DNA of 64,000 nt from Granulosicoccaceae bacterium (GTDB taxonomy: Bacteria; Pseudomonadota; Gammaproteobacteria; Granulosicoccales; Granulosicoccaceae). Each line of letters starts with the position of its first letter. Within the stretch, counting starts at the first letter, position 1. Positions 36,845 through 45,153 of the stretch are shown piece by piece. The stretch is taken from assembly GCA_020629835.1 (NCBI GenBank), contig JAHDCO010000009.1, positions 1 through 64,000 on the forward strand, read 5' to 3'. The notes beneath the pieces are model-generated. The model saw only the letters and a program-made list of their open reading frames with translations, made no database searches and had not been told where the DNA came from. Both the position numbers and the translations under genes were made by a program.

Positions 36845-37593
36845 TGACGGCTGTTTTACCTATTCAAGGAAACAACTTACGGTTGAGCGTTCAAGGACGA
36901 ACTGTATTGGATGTGCCTGATATTTCTGTGGGGACAGCGGCCTGCACCGCCATCATTGGGCCGAACGGTGCGGGAAAATCCCTGCTGCTGCGTGCATTAG
37001 GTGGTTTATTGACGCTTGACCAGGGGCATGTGACCTGGGGCGGCCAACCCGCACTACGTCCGCTACAACGTTTACGCCCGGCTGAGCGCGAACGCCGCCT
37101 GGCTGTAGGGTTTGTCAGTCACAAGCCTGCGCTACTGGCGCGTTCTGCACTTCACAACATGGTTTACGCGCTGAGGGCACGGGGTTTCAGCGGTCATCCG
37201 GCTCGTCAACAAGCGTTGGAATCGCTTGAATCGGCGGGTCTTAGCGCTATTGTCAACACGCCGGCACAGCGCCTTTCCGCTGGGGAACAGCAGCGCCTCT
37301 CTTTGGCGCGTGCATTGGTGCTCGAACCTGCGATACTGCTACTGGACGAACCCACTGCAAGTGTTGACCCGGTATCCACAGCGCCTATTGAGACTATGCT
37401 TAAGCAGGCCTCTGCCGCAGGCTGTCGGATTGTCATCGTTAGTCACGACTTGAACCAGGTTAAACGCATTGCGGATGAAGTGATACTGATGAACCGAGGC
37501 TCGGTAGAAGAACAGCAAGCTGCCCAGCCGTTTTTTGAAACACCGCAAAGCCAGGCCACAAAGCAATGGTTGGCGGGAGAGTTGCTGGTGTAG
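36844..37593 (+). CDS. tupC: tungstate-type ABC transporter, ATP-binding subunit
   Basis: ABC ATPase of 249 residues. Motifs are Walker A (GPNGAGKSLLLRALGG, near residue 40), signature (RLSAGEQQRLSLAR), Walker B (ILLLDEPTASVD) and the switch His in IVIVSHDLNQVKR. The first base is the last base of tupB's stop, so the pair is translationally coupled. Imported tungstate or molybdate would feed molybdopterin enzymes such as the heterocycle hydroxylase encoded about 15 kb away; this link is inferred, not shown. Confidence 0.87.
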   Translation: MTAVLPIQGNNLRLSVQGRTVLDVPDISVGTAACTAIIGPNGAGKSLLLRALGGLLTLDQGHVTWGGQPALRPLQRLRPAERERRLAVGFVSHKPALLARSALHNMVYALRARGFSGHPARQQALESLESAGLSAIVNTPAQRLSAGEQQRLSLARALVLEPAILLLDEPTASVDPVSTAPIETMLKQASAAGCRIVIVSHDLNQVKRIADEVILMNRGSVEEQQAAQPFFETPQSQATKQWLAGELLV

Positions 37594-37638
37594 TGACCAG
37601 TGGTAATGCGTTAAATAAATAACCGTACGAGGGATTAA

Positions 37639-38637
37639 ATGGCTCGCGACTTTGGCACCCGCTTCATGCCGGAAATGACAGTAAGCACCTTCGAGGGCGA
37701 ATGGGGGCCCATTGCTTTCCAGCCTTCCGATAAGTTAACCGTGCACCCAGGTGCACACGTACTGCATTATGCCAGCACGTGTTTTGAAGGACTTAAAGCG
37801 TTCCGTCACGCAGACGGGTCGGTGAAAATCTTTCGTATGGATAAAAACATCAAGCGCTTTTCTCAAAGCAGCCAGCTTTTGTGTTTACCTGCCTTCACCG
37901 ATGAACACGCGGGACAAATGATCACTGATGTAGTGGAACGGTTCGCCGCTGATGTGCCGGCGCCGCCAGCGTCGATGTACATTCGGCCCACGCATATTGG
38001 TCTTGAAGCTGCGATTGGCAAAGCAGCCGAACCCTCCGATACCTCTATGATGTACGTGCTCTTGTCACCGGTCGGCGACTACTTCACCGGTGGAGAGGTA
38101 TCGCTGCGTTTGTTGGTGGACGATACCGGCATGCGCTGCGGTGACGACCATGGCATGGTGAAAGGTGGTGGTAACTACGCCAGTGCGCTTAAACACATTC
38201 AGCGAGCCATCGCTGAACACAACGCTCAGCAGGTGTTGTTTTGTAATGAAAGGGGGGTAAGTGAAACCGGCGCCGCAAACTTTATTTTAATCGACGGCAA
38301 TGAGCTGATCACCAAAGCATTGGACGACTCTTTCCTGCATGGGGTCACTCGAGATTCGTTGTTAACGATAGCTGCAGAGAAGGGCTACACCGTGGTGGAG
38401 CGTGATATTGGCGTAGAAGAACTGCTGGAGCGTGCCAAAAACCCGGATTGTGAAGCAGGTCTGTCTGGCACAGCCGCTGTGCTAGCGGCTGTGGGCACCT
38501 TCATTTATGAAGGTAAAGACTACGCAGTAGGAAATGGCGAACCGGGTCCAAAAATCCGCGCGTTGCGAGAGCACTTAAACGCTATTCAATGGGGCCAGGC
38601 AGAAGACACTCACGGCTGGTTAACCACCGTCGCCTAG
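37639..38637 (+). CDS. ilvE: branched-chain amino acid aminotransferase
   Basis: Fold-type IV PLP enzyme making or degrading Leu, Ile and Val. The PLP lysine sits in MVKGGGNYASALKHI near residue 185. Other class IV blocks are LHYASTCFEGLKAFRH, SMYIRPTHIG and NERGVSETGAANFILI. Its 332 residues fit the longer type II IlvE group (about 330-360). A clean GAGGG ribosome site lies six bases upstream of the ATG. It follows tupC by 45 bases; functional coupling to the transporter is not obvious. Confidence 0.92.
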   Translation: MARDFGTRFMPEMTVSTFEGEWGPIAFQPSDKLTVHPGAHVLHYASTCFEGLKAFRHADGSVKIFRMDKNIKRFSQSSQLLCLPAFTDEHAGQMITDVVERFAADVPAPPASMYIRPTHIGLEAAIGKAAEPSDTSMMYVLLSPVGDYFTGGEVSLRLLVDDTGMRCGDDHGMVKGGGNYASALKHIQRAIAEHNAQQVLFCNERGVSETGAANFILIDGNELITKALDDSFLHGVTRDSLLTIAAEKGYTVVERDIGVEELLERAKNPDCEAGLSGTAAVLAAVGTFIYEGKDYAVGNGEPGPKIRALREHLNAIQWGQAEDTHGWLTTVA

Positions 38638-38652
38638 AGGCAAATAATCGCA

Positions 38653-39804
38653 ATGAATGTGGATTTTCACAATGCGGTGCTGGTGTTACCAGAGGCGGTT
38701 GAGCCCGGGAGCCTATCCATTCGTGACGGTGTAATCCAACGAGTGGGTGATCAGGTGGGCGATGCCTCGAATGTTGCTTGCAAGGTTGATTGCCAAGGGG
38801 ATTTTTTGCTGCCAGGGCTTATCGAACTTCATACCGATAACATGGAGCGTCATGTTATTCCCCGGCCCAAAACCTTTTGGCCCAACGTCATGGCAGCAGC
38901 CCTGGCACACGATGCTGAAATGGCCGCCAGTGGAGTCACTACCGTGTTCGATTCCACCCGAGTTGGCGCAATACCGTATGAGGATAAGCCACAGAATCGC
39001 TTATTCATGGCATTACAAGAAGCGATACACGAAGCGGATGCGGCCGGTGCTTTTCGCATTAACCATCGGCTGCATTTCCGGTGTGAGTTAACTGACCCCA
39101 ATATCCTTTCAGTGTTGGAACCGGCTTTGGATGCAAGACTGCTCGGATTAGTGTCGCTCATGGATCACACACCTGGTCAGCGACAGTGGCGAAATTTGGA
39201 TCAGCTACGACGACACAACAGCGACAGTGATAAAAGCGAACAAGCCATCGACGATATGATTCAAAAGCGTATCGAACAGGGCCAGCAACACGTACCAGTT
39301 AATAGAAAAAAAGTTCTGGACAGCTTTAAAGACCATGACAATATCGTGTTTGCGAGTCACGACGACACAACCCGGGAGCACGTATTGGACGGCGTCCGAG
39401 ACGGGGTAAAGATCTCAGAATTCCCCTGTTCGTTAGAAGCGGCTAAAGAAGCGAAAAAACACGGTCTTTTTACTATCGCTGGAGCTCCGAATGTGGTTCG
39501 AGGCGGATCGCATTCAGGCAACGTCAGTGCAGCAGAGCTGCTTGATCATCAGGTACTTGATGGTCTCAGCTCGGACTACGTGCCGTCGAGCTTGTTGCAA
39601 GCTGTGTTCACTATCGCTGAATTAGAGCATTGGGATTTACCCAAAGCGACCGCCCTGGTAACCGCTAATAATGCTGATATGGCAAACCTGGATGACCGTG
39701 GCCGCTTAACATCGGGTCAGCGAGGCGATGTAATTCGGGTTTCTGTCGTAGGCAATACACCGATTGTCCGGGAAGTCTACGTTTCTGGGAAAAGAGTCAG
39801 TTAA
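38653..39804 (+). CDS. phnM: alpha-D-ribose 1-methylphosphonate 5-triphosphate diphosphatase
   Basis: Amidohydrolase-superfamily enzyme of the C-P lyase pathway, releasing diphosphate from the ribosyl-phosphonate triphosphate. Diagnostic blocks are LLPGLIELHTDNMERHVIPR with the metal-binding His, SLMDHTPGQRQWR, FASHDDTTREHV and PNVVRGGSHSGNVSA. Its 383 residues match E. coli PhnM (378). The stop overlaps the start of the DUF1045 gene. The remaining C-P lyase genes (phnGHIJKL) are not in the window, so this would be a split locus. Confidence 0.93.
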   Translation: MNVDFHNAVLVLPEAVEPGSLSIRDGVIQRVGDQVGDASNVACKVDCQGDFLLPGLIELHTDNMERHVIPRPKTFWPNVMAAALAHDAEMAASGVTTVFDSTRVGAIPYEDKPQNRLFMALQEAIHEADAAGAFRINHRLHFRCELTDPNILSVLEPALDARLLGLVSLMDHTPGQRQWRNLDQLRRHNSDSDKSEQAIDDMIQKRIEQGQQHVPVNRKKVLDSFKDHDNIVFASHDDTTREHVLDGVRDGVKISEFPCSLEAAKEAKKHGLFTIAGAPNVVRGGSHSGNVSAAELLDHQVLDGLSSDYVPSSLLQAVFTIAELEHWDLPKATALVTANNADMANLDDRGRLTSGQRGDVIRVSVVGNTPIVREVYVSGKRVS

Positions 39805-40481
39805 TGCACTCGCGGGATACAGCTTCTGCTCGATACGCGGTCTATTTTGCACCCGACGAGGCCACACCACTGGCGGAATTTGGCGAAGAGGTTCTAAGCT
39901 TATCGCTGCTAACGGATGATCACCCCATACGGCTTTCTGTTATCGAAAAGGCAGCCTACTATGGCTTTCACGCCACGCTGAAAGCGCCCATGTCGCTCGC
40001 CCCGGGTATCAGCGAGGATGATCTGCTCAGTGCTGTGGAAACACTGATGAAAAACAAGCAGCCGATAGAAATGACAGGGCTGGCTCCGAGAACGGTGCGT
40101 GGTTTTCATGCGCTAACGTTACCGAGCTGCCCAGAGGTGGATGAGCTGGCGCAACAGACAGTTACCGATCTCGATGCGTTCCGGGCACCGATGAGTCAAG
40201 CCGAGCGGGCCAGGCGGCAGCCTGAAAAATTAACCCAATCTCAAAGATTCAATTTGGATACTTACGGCTATCCGTTTGTGGCACAGGATTTTGAATTCCA
40301 TATGACGTTGTCGTGCCATATGGATCCCGGTCGTGACTCAAGTAGTTATGGTGAGTGGCTGACGGCTCGATTTACCGATCTGGTTACCGACACGCCCACA
40401 CTAGATCGCGTAGCAATTTTCTGGCAACCCGATCGTGACACCCCGTTTACTCGTATTCACGACGTGTTAGCTGGGCACTGA
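39804..40481 (+). CDS. DUF1045 phosphonate-associated 2H-phosphoesterase-like protein
   Basis: Two H-x-T/S motifs of the 2H phosphoesterase fold are visible: GFHATLKAP near residue 53 and FHMTLSCHM near residue 165. Family features RFNLDTYGYPFVAQDFEFH and the N-terminal RYAVYFAPDE confirm DUF1045, which is commonly encoded inside phosphonate operons. It probably acts on a cyclic ribosyl-phosphate intermediate, but the precise reaction is not established. Its start overlaps the phnM stop (TTAATG), so the two are co-translated. Confidence 0.87.
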   Translation: MHSRDTASARYAVYFAPDEATPLAEFGEEVLSLSLLTDDHPIRLSVIEKAAYYGFHATLKAPMSLAPGISEDDLLSAVETLMKNKQPIEMTGLAPRTVRGFHALTLPSCPEVDELAQQTVTDLDAFRAPMSQAERARRQPEKLTQSQRFNLDTYGYPFVAQDFEFHMTLSCHMDPGRDSSSYGEWLTARFTDLVTDTPTLDRVAIFWQPDRDTPFTRIHDVLAGH

Positions 40482-40543
40482 TTCAATTTTCTGACGGCCT
40501 TCGAAGTAGAGGTACCAGAGTAGGGGTTGTCTGTGACCAGTCG

Positions 40544-40587
40544 CACCAATCCCTTGGTGGCCTGTGCCACGCCGTGGGGGCGTTTTT
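40544..40587 (+). terminator. hairpin cluster with T5 tract: terminator or attenuator before yhhQ
   Basis: The 177-base gap before yhhQ contains three overlapping stems: CACC/GGTG (40544-40547 with 40556-40559), GTGGC/GCCAC (40557-40570), and CGCC/GGCG (40570-40582) followed by TTTTT at 40583-40587. Only some can pair at once. It may simply end the phnM-DUF1045 transcript, or attenuate the transporter gene 71 bases further on. It does not match the preQ1 aptamer consensus that I know. Confidence 0.5.
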
Positions 40588-40658
40588 GTCGTAAACTAAG
40601 CCCGCGCCGTGATTCTCGGTCCGGCTTCCACATCACCAACCAATCGACGTCCTGCACT

Positions 40659-41219
40659 ATGACTTTTGCTCGCATCCCTTGGCACTTCGTTGCTGCCATG
40701 GCGATTATTGTTGCCGCCTCTAATTATCTGGTTACCATCCCCATCAATTCCTGGCTGGTTTGGGGGTCATTAACCTATCCCGTTGCTTTCCTTGTAACGG
40801 ATTTAACCAATCGAGTGTACGGAGCAGCAACGGCCAGAAAAGTGGTTTTAGTTGGTTTTATTGTGGGCGTTGCTTTGTCGGTTTACCTGGCAACCGATGC
40901 GGCTGGGCTTCGCATTGCGGCAGCCTCTGGGGCGGCTTTTTTGATCGCACAGATGATGGACGTCTCGGTATTTAACCGTTTACGTCAGCACATCTGGTGG
41001 GTAGCGCCCATCGTGTCGTCTGCGCTCAGCTCATTTGTGGACAACACGCTGTTCTGGGTATTGGCGTTTGCTGGCCAGGGCGATTGGTGGCACATGCCAA
41101 TGGTTACCGACCTGGCAGTGAAGTGGGGCGTAGCTCTCGCGGCGTTATTGCCGTATGGCGTTCTAGCGCGAATTTTACCGAGTAAAGTCGACGATCAGGC
41201 GCGCAGCGCACTGTCTTGA
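40659..41219 (+). CDS. yhhQ: queuosine precursor transporter (YhhQ/VUT family)
   Basis: Small membrane protein with about six spans that imports 7-deazaguanine precursors (preQ0/preQ1) for tRNA queuosine. Family blocks are WLVWGSLTYPVAFLVTDLTN, FLIAQMMDVSVFNRLRQ and the conserved SSFVDNTLFWVLAF. The frame is open from 40527, but ATG 40659 gives the correct short N-terminus (MTFARIPWHFVAAMAI) and 186 residues. The 3' end overlaps the convergent response-regulator gene by 25 bases. Confidence 0.9.
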   Translation: MTFARIPWHFVAAMAIIVAASNYLVTIPINSWLVWGSLTYPVAFLVTDLTNRVYGAATARKVVLVGFIVGVALSVYLATDAAGLRIAAASGAAFLIAQMMDVSVFNRLRQHIWWVAPIVSSALSSFVDNTLFWVLAFAGQGDWWHMPMVTDLAVKWGVALAALLPYGVLARILPSKVDDQARSALS

Positions 41220-41881
41220 TTGTTGTCGAGCAGCCCGCGTTTCTGAGCTTCTCGAACGCAGGATGTGCGGTTTTTAACATCGAACAACTTAAAGAGCTGC
41301 GACGTGTGATATTTCACGGTGGCTTCACTGATGCCCACGATCTGTGAAATCTGCTTGTTCGAGTTGCCTTCGGCCATAAGCCGTAACACCTGCAATTGTT
41401 TCTCGCCTGGTCTGCGTTCTAACGAATCGGCCAGGTGAGCCGTTCCGGAACCCGGGACTGCAGTGGTGCCTGCGGCCGCATGATCTTCTAGTGCTGAGCG
41501 GTTAGGGAAGCATCGCTGCCCGGACATTACGCTCTTTAAACTGTTGATGAGCTCTACGCTGGGTAGGGTCTTGCTGATGAACCCGGCTGCGCCGTTTTCG
41601 TACGCGCTACGGATGGCTCGATCGTCCTCCAGACCGGTAATAATTACAACCGGTACATTCACGCCACGATTGTTTAAGCCTACCAACAAACCTAAACCAT
41701 CAATGCCGGGCATCAGTAGATCCGTCAGGATCAAATCAAACCGCGCGTTTTCATCCAGCACAGAAAACGCATGCTGGGTGGAATAGCAGGCTGTAACCGA
41801 CACATCGGGGCCAAGTTGCGCCAGCATCAATTGCATCGCATCGGCCACCAGTCGGTGATCTTCCACCAGCAGAATCTTCAT
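41195..41881 (-). CDS. LuxR/NarL-family response regulator (orphan)
   Basis: Receiver domain (residues 1-120) with the acidic pair EDH, the phospho-acceptor Asp54 in LILTDLLMPGIDG, the conserved Thr region VVIITGLED and Lys in GFISKTLP. A linker leads to a GerE/LuxR DNA-binding domain at about 155-215 (KQISQIVGISEATVKYHTSQ). AGGGAT six bases before ATG 41881 fixes the start. No sensor kinase gene is adjacent. It is divergent from the DUF1989 gene across 85 bases and might control it. Confidence 0.92.
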   Translation of the reverse strand: MKILLVEDHRLVADAMQLMLAQLGPDVSVTACYSTQHAFSVLDENARFDLILTDLLMPGIDGLGLLVGLNNRGVNVPVVIITGLEDDRAIRSAYENGAAGFISKTLPSVELINSLKSVMSGQRCFPNRSALEDHAAAGTTAVPGSGTAHLADSLERRPGEKQLQVLRLMAEGNSNKQISQIVGISEATVKYHTSQLFKLFDVKNRTSCVREAQKRGLLDNNQDSALRA

Positions 41882-41966
41882 CGATATCCCTACCACTCAA
41901 TCTGTCTATAGGTATAGGATCAACTAACCCCTTAGGCCAGTCAACAAGACTTTCGGATGAGATTTT

Positions 41967-42824
41967 ATGCAAACCAACCTAACGCCTGAACCCGCTGACG
42001 CGGCACAAAGACGTGCTCAGCCGCCACTGGTTAGCTATCAGGTAGACCAGCTTCCCGAATTCGATCATGACTTCTATGCGGCCGTACGCAGTGACTTAAC
42101 CTTAGTCGACTCCGTCACAGTACCTCCCAGGGATGCCAAAACGATTACCATTCCCGCTGGACACATTGCTCGTATCGTCAGCATGGAAGGCCCTCAGGTG
42201 GGTGACTTAAACCTGTGGAACGCCAACGATCTGAATGAACGATTTTTCAGTGGAAAAACGCGTCAATTGCACGCCACGCATGTTACGCGCGGTCACCGAC
42301 TATGGAGTGCAATGCCGTATTTGCGGCCGCTGGCGTCTATCACGCACGACACCTTGGATTGGTACGGGTTCGATGATGACGGAGGCAGTGTGCATGACGT
42401 TATTGGCACGCGTTGCGATCCTTACACCAACTACACGTTGAACGGTGTTGATTACCACCGCTGTTGTCATTCCAACCTTTCTCGCGCATTAGCTGAAACT
42501 TTAGGGTGCAAACCCACCGAAGTTGAGCACCATATTCACGATGTACTGAACGTTTTTATGTGCACCGGGTTTACGCTAGACACGCACCAGTACTTTATGA
42601 AAGCTAGTCCTGTGCGACCGGGTGATTACTTTGAATTTTTTGCCGAACTGGATTTACTGTGTGCGTTGTCGACGTGTCCAGGTGGTAACTGTGGCAGCAG
42701 TCATTCTGATGATGCAACGCCGTGTTACCCGTTGCGGGTTGATGTTTATAAGTCTAATGCCAGCGTCATGGAAGGTTGGACAGCTTGGCCTATTAACGGA
42801 TATTCCAGAAGCCACGGAGTTTAA
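41967..42824 (+). CDS. DUF1989 (urea carboxylase-associated) family protein
   Basis: 285-residue protein of the urea-amidolyase-associated/aminomethyltransferase-like DUF1989 family. Family blocks are TITIPAGHIARIVSMEGPQVGDLNLW near residue 70, GTRCDPYTNY, and the Cys-rich LCALSTCPGGNCGSSH. Members occur with urea carboxylase and guanidine or purine catabolic genes, but their activity is not settled. Here it is alone, divergent from the response regulator and several kilobases from the heterocycle island. A nitrogen-compound role is the reasonable inference. Confidence 0.87.
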   Translation: MQTNLTPEPADAAQRRAQPPLVSYQVDQLPEFDHDFYAAVRSDLTLVDSVTVPPRDAKTITIPAGHIARIVSMEGPQVGDLNLWNANDLNERFFSGKTRQLHATHVTRGHRLWSAMPYLRPLASITHDTLDWYGFDDDGGSVHDVIGTRCDPYTNYTLNGVDYHRCCHSNLSRALAETLGCKPTEVEHHIHDVLNVFMCTGFTLDTHQYFMKASPVRPGDYFEFFAELDLLCALSTCPGGNCGSSHSDDATPCYPLRVDVYKSNASVMEGWTAWPINGYSRSHGV

Positions 42825-42863
42825 TTTTTTCCATGCGTAGTTAACTGTCCGAATTAACAAGGC

Positions 42864-42974
42864 TGTCTTGTTTAACCCTTCTTAATAAGGGTCTCTTGTT
42901 TAACACTACTTAATAAGCGTCTCTTGCTTAACACTACTTAATGAGGCGGTCTTGTTTAACCCTACTTTTTGTGG
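42864..42974. repeat. four imperfect ~28-bp tandem repeats
   Basis: Units beginning near 42864, 42891, 42919 and 42948 share the pattern TCTTGTTTAAC-[AC]C[TA]-CTTAATAAG. Copies 2 and 3 are nearly identical. They lie in the 234-base gap between the DUF1989 and ankyrin genes, at the foot of the former and about 85 bases ahead of the latter. AT-rich with TTAA at a fixed phase; could bind a regulator or be a minisatellite. Confidence 0.8.
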
Positions 42975-43058
42975 TGTAGAAACTTTTAAAAGCCAGGTTC
43001 ATACTCGTTATTACGGCTAATGCGCGGCGTTTAAAGCACGCTAACGAGGTAGGACACC

Positions 43059-43556
43059 ATGACACCGGAATCATCTGTTGCGGCTAGAATATTTGAAAGG
43101 CACTCTGGTGTTGGATGTTTATCAGCCCAGGAACTAATTGTTGCAGCTGCGCGTAAAGATACCGCGGCTGTGCTAACTCACTTAACACTGGGTGGAGAGG
43201 CCGATATTACGGTTTGTGGAAAACCTACTGCACTGTGCTATTCCGCGTTGGTTGGTGATAGCGACGTTACCATGGCCTTGTTACGCGCTGGAGCGCGCGT
43301 TAATTTTCAAGATAAGGTAGGTAATACCCCTTTAATCTATGCGGCTATTGGAAATAGCTTGGCGTCAGCAGAGCTATTATTGTCTCACGGTGCGAACCCA
43401 TTCCTACGTAATAACTCACAACAGTGTGCTCGTTGTTTTTTGCAATGTTCAGGTCGTGAAAAATCCCAAATGGCGGAGCTGTTAACTGAGTACCAACACA
43501 TCGGAATTAACTTTGGCCTTTGGACTGAAGGGGGTCACACATCTCAATCCCGATAA
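43059..43556 (+). CDS. small ankyrin-repeat protein
   Basis: 165 residues with three ankyrin repeats between about 25 and 125; the clearest unit contains VGNTPLIYAAIGNSLASAEL and LLSHGANPFLRNN, and the one before has SALVGDSDVTMALLRAGARV. No signal peptide. Ankyrin repeats mediate protein binding; the partner is unknown. Several Cys in the last repeat (CARCFLQCSG) are unusual. GAGGTAGGA precedes the ATG. Codon use is more A/T-rich than in flanking metabolic genes, and the upstream tandem repeats add to an accessory look. Confidence 0.8.
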   Translation: MTPESSVAARIFERHSGVGCLSAQELIVAAARKDTAAVLTHLTLGGEADITVCGKPTALCYSALVGDSDVTMALLRAGARVNFQDKVGNTPLIYAAIGNSLASAELLLSHGANPFLRNNSQQCARCFLQCSGREKSQMAELLTEYQHIGINFGLWTEGGHTSQSR

Positions 43557-43618
43557 TAAAATTTGATAATGATTTAACTGAGACGGTACAGGTTAGTATT
43601 CCGACCAAGTCTTTATTT

Positions 43619-43834
43619 TTGCTACTGAACGCAAAGTGTTTGCATGCAGAGCACATCAAATGCCTGAATAAAGATAGTCAGCAGTGCCTGCGAAAAATGA
43701 TCTTGATGGCAGTGCAGGAAGATATGGATGAGTTGTCGATAAGCTTGTTGGAAGCGGACAACCCATTGGTGAAAGGTACTACGCTCGCAAGCCTATGCCC
43801 GGTCCGAAAACACCTAATCGATGAATCAGCGTGA
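43619..43834 (+). CDS. possible small protein of unknown function
   Basis: 71-residue frame from TTG 43619. The same frame continues upstream without a stop to just inside the ankyrin gene end, so the true start may lie further 5' at a non-standard codon; no ATG and no convincing ribosome site is present near 43619. The sequence is hydrophilic and helical (MILMAVQEDMDELSISLLEA). The whole 370-base stretch between the ankyrin and acyl-CoA dehydrogenase genes has no better gene candidate, so this entry is tentative. Confidence 0.35.
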   Translation: MLLNAKCLHAEHIKCLNKDSQQCLRKMILMAVQEDMDELSISLLEADNPLVKGTTLASLCPVRKHLIDESA

Positions 43835-43926
43835 GTGCCGAAATACCTTTTTTGCCAGACGTGTAGCCAAAACACATTTTCTGTGTCTCAATAGGCGGCA
43901 ACCCATAGCTCGTCAGCTTCAACATC

Positions 43927-45087
43927 ATGTTTACTAACAATCTCAGCCACAACGAGATTCGCGAAGCGGTTAGAAAACTTTGCGCACAATTTTCACCGAC
44001 GTATTGGCGCAAGGTTGATAAAGAACGGGCGTACCCGACTGAATTTGTACAAGCCCTGACTGACGCCGGATGGCTAGCTGCGTTGATTCCTGAAGCTTAC
44101 GGAGGGTCGGGGTTGCCGTTATCTGCAGGGGCCGCGATATTGGAAGAGATTCATCGTTCAGGCGGTAACGCGGGTGCCTGCCATGCTCAGATGTACACCA
44201 TGGGCACTTTACTGCGGCACGGTTCCGACCAGCAGAAGCAGCAGTATTTACCTTCGATTGCTGATGGATCGTCAAGGCTACAAGCCTTTGGGGTCACCGA
44301 ACCAAGCTCGGGAACGGATACCGGCGCGCTAAAAACCACGGCAAAACTGGACGGCGACGAATATGTCATTAACGGTCAAAAAATTTGGACCAGTCGAGCA
44401 GAGTATTCAGATTTGATGATTTTGCTGGCTCGTACAACCCCTTTAAGCGACGGCATCAAGAAAACTGAGGGTTTGTCTGTATTCATTGTGGACATGCAAC
44501 AGGCCTTAGCGAATGGCTTAAGCATTCGTCCCATTCGTACCATGATGAATCATTCAACGACTGAAGTCTTCTTTGATGATGTGCGTGTTCCCAAAGAAAA
44601 TTTAATTGGCGAGGCAGGTAAGGGCTTTAAGTACATACTGTCTGGTATGAATGCTGAGCGAATTTTAATCGCAGCAGAATGTATTGGGGATGCGAAGTGG
44701 TTGATCGAACGGTCGGTGAACTACGCAAACGACCGAGAAGTGTTTGGACGGGCAATTGGAAAAAACCAAGGCGTTCAATTCCCGTTAGCTAAAGCGTACG
44801 CTAACATGCGTGCCGCGGAGTTGATGGTCAATGAGGCAATCAGGCTTTTTGAGGCGAACGAAAATCCTGGCGCGGAAGCCAATATGGCTAAGCTGTTAGC
44901 CGCGGACGCGTCCAACGAAGCAGCTAACGCGGCTGTTCAAACGCACGGTGGTTTTGGATTTGCTGAAGAGTACGATGTTGAACGTAAGTTTCGAGAAACC
45001 AGGCTGTATCAGGTCGCGCCCATTTCGACGAATCTGATTCTGAGTTACTTGTCTGAGCATGTGTTGGGTTTGCCAAGGTCCTACTGA
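43927..45087 (+). CDS. acyl-CoA dehydrogenase
   Basis: Flavoenzyme oxidising an acyl-CoA to the 2-enoyl-CoA. Family blocks are LQAFGVTEPSSGTDTGALKT (FAD/substrate region near 120), VINGQKIWTSRAEYSDLMIL, FFDDVRVPKENLIGEAGKGF, the AERILIAAECIG helix, and the C-terminal QTHGGFGFAEEYDVERKFRE. The usual catalytic Glu position in this class falls in the last region (EEYDVER). At 386 residues it is a normal length. Chain-length preference cannot be read. It is convergent with the alpha/beta hydrolase gene. Confidence 0.9.
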   Translation: MFTNNLSHNEIREAVRKLCAQFSPTYWRKVDKERAYPTEFVQALTDAGWLAALIPEAYGGSGLPLSAGAAILEEIHRSGGNAGACHAQMYTMGTLLRHGSDQQKQQYLPSIADGSSRLQAFGVTEPSSGTDTGALKTTAKLDGDEYVINGQKIWTSRAEYSDLMILLARTTPLSDGIKKTEGLSVFIVDMQQALANGLSIRPIRTMMNHSTTEVFFDDVRVPKENLIGEAGKGFKYILSGMNAERILIAAECIGDAKWLIERSVNYANDREVFGRAIGKNQGVQFPLAKAYANMRAAELMVNEAIRLFEANENPGAEANMAKLLAADASNEAANAAVQTHGGFGFAEEYDVERKFRETRLYQVAPISTNLILSYLSEHVLGLPRSY

Positions 45088-45153
45088 AAAGTAGTCGCCC
45101 CTGAAACTACTCTGCAGGAGCGTTTGTGGTTAAGTCGGCGGACAAACCGGTGT

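Noticed and set aside
40483-40658. preQ1 riboswitch in the yhhQ leader
   Set aside because: The aptamer consensus with its pseudoknot tail is not present; only the hairpin cluster can be supported.
45088-45153. AGTAGT/ACTACT and GTTTGT/ACAAAC inverted repeats between the acyl-CoA dehydrogenase and hydrolase genes, as a bidirectional terminator
   Set aside because: Loops are ten bases or longer and no T-tract follows on either strand.
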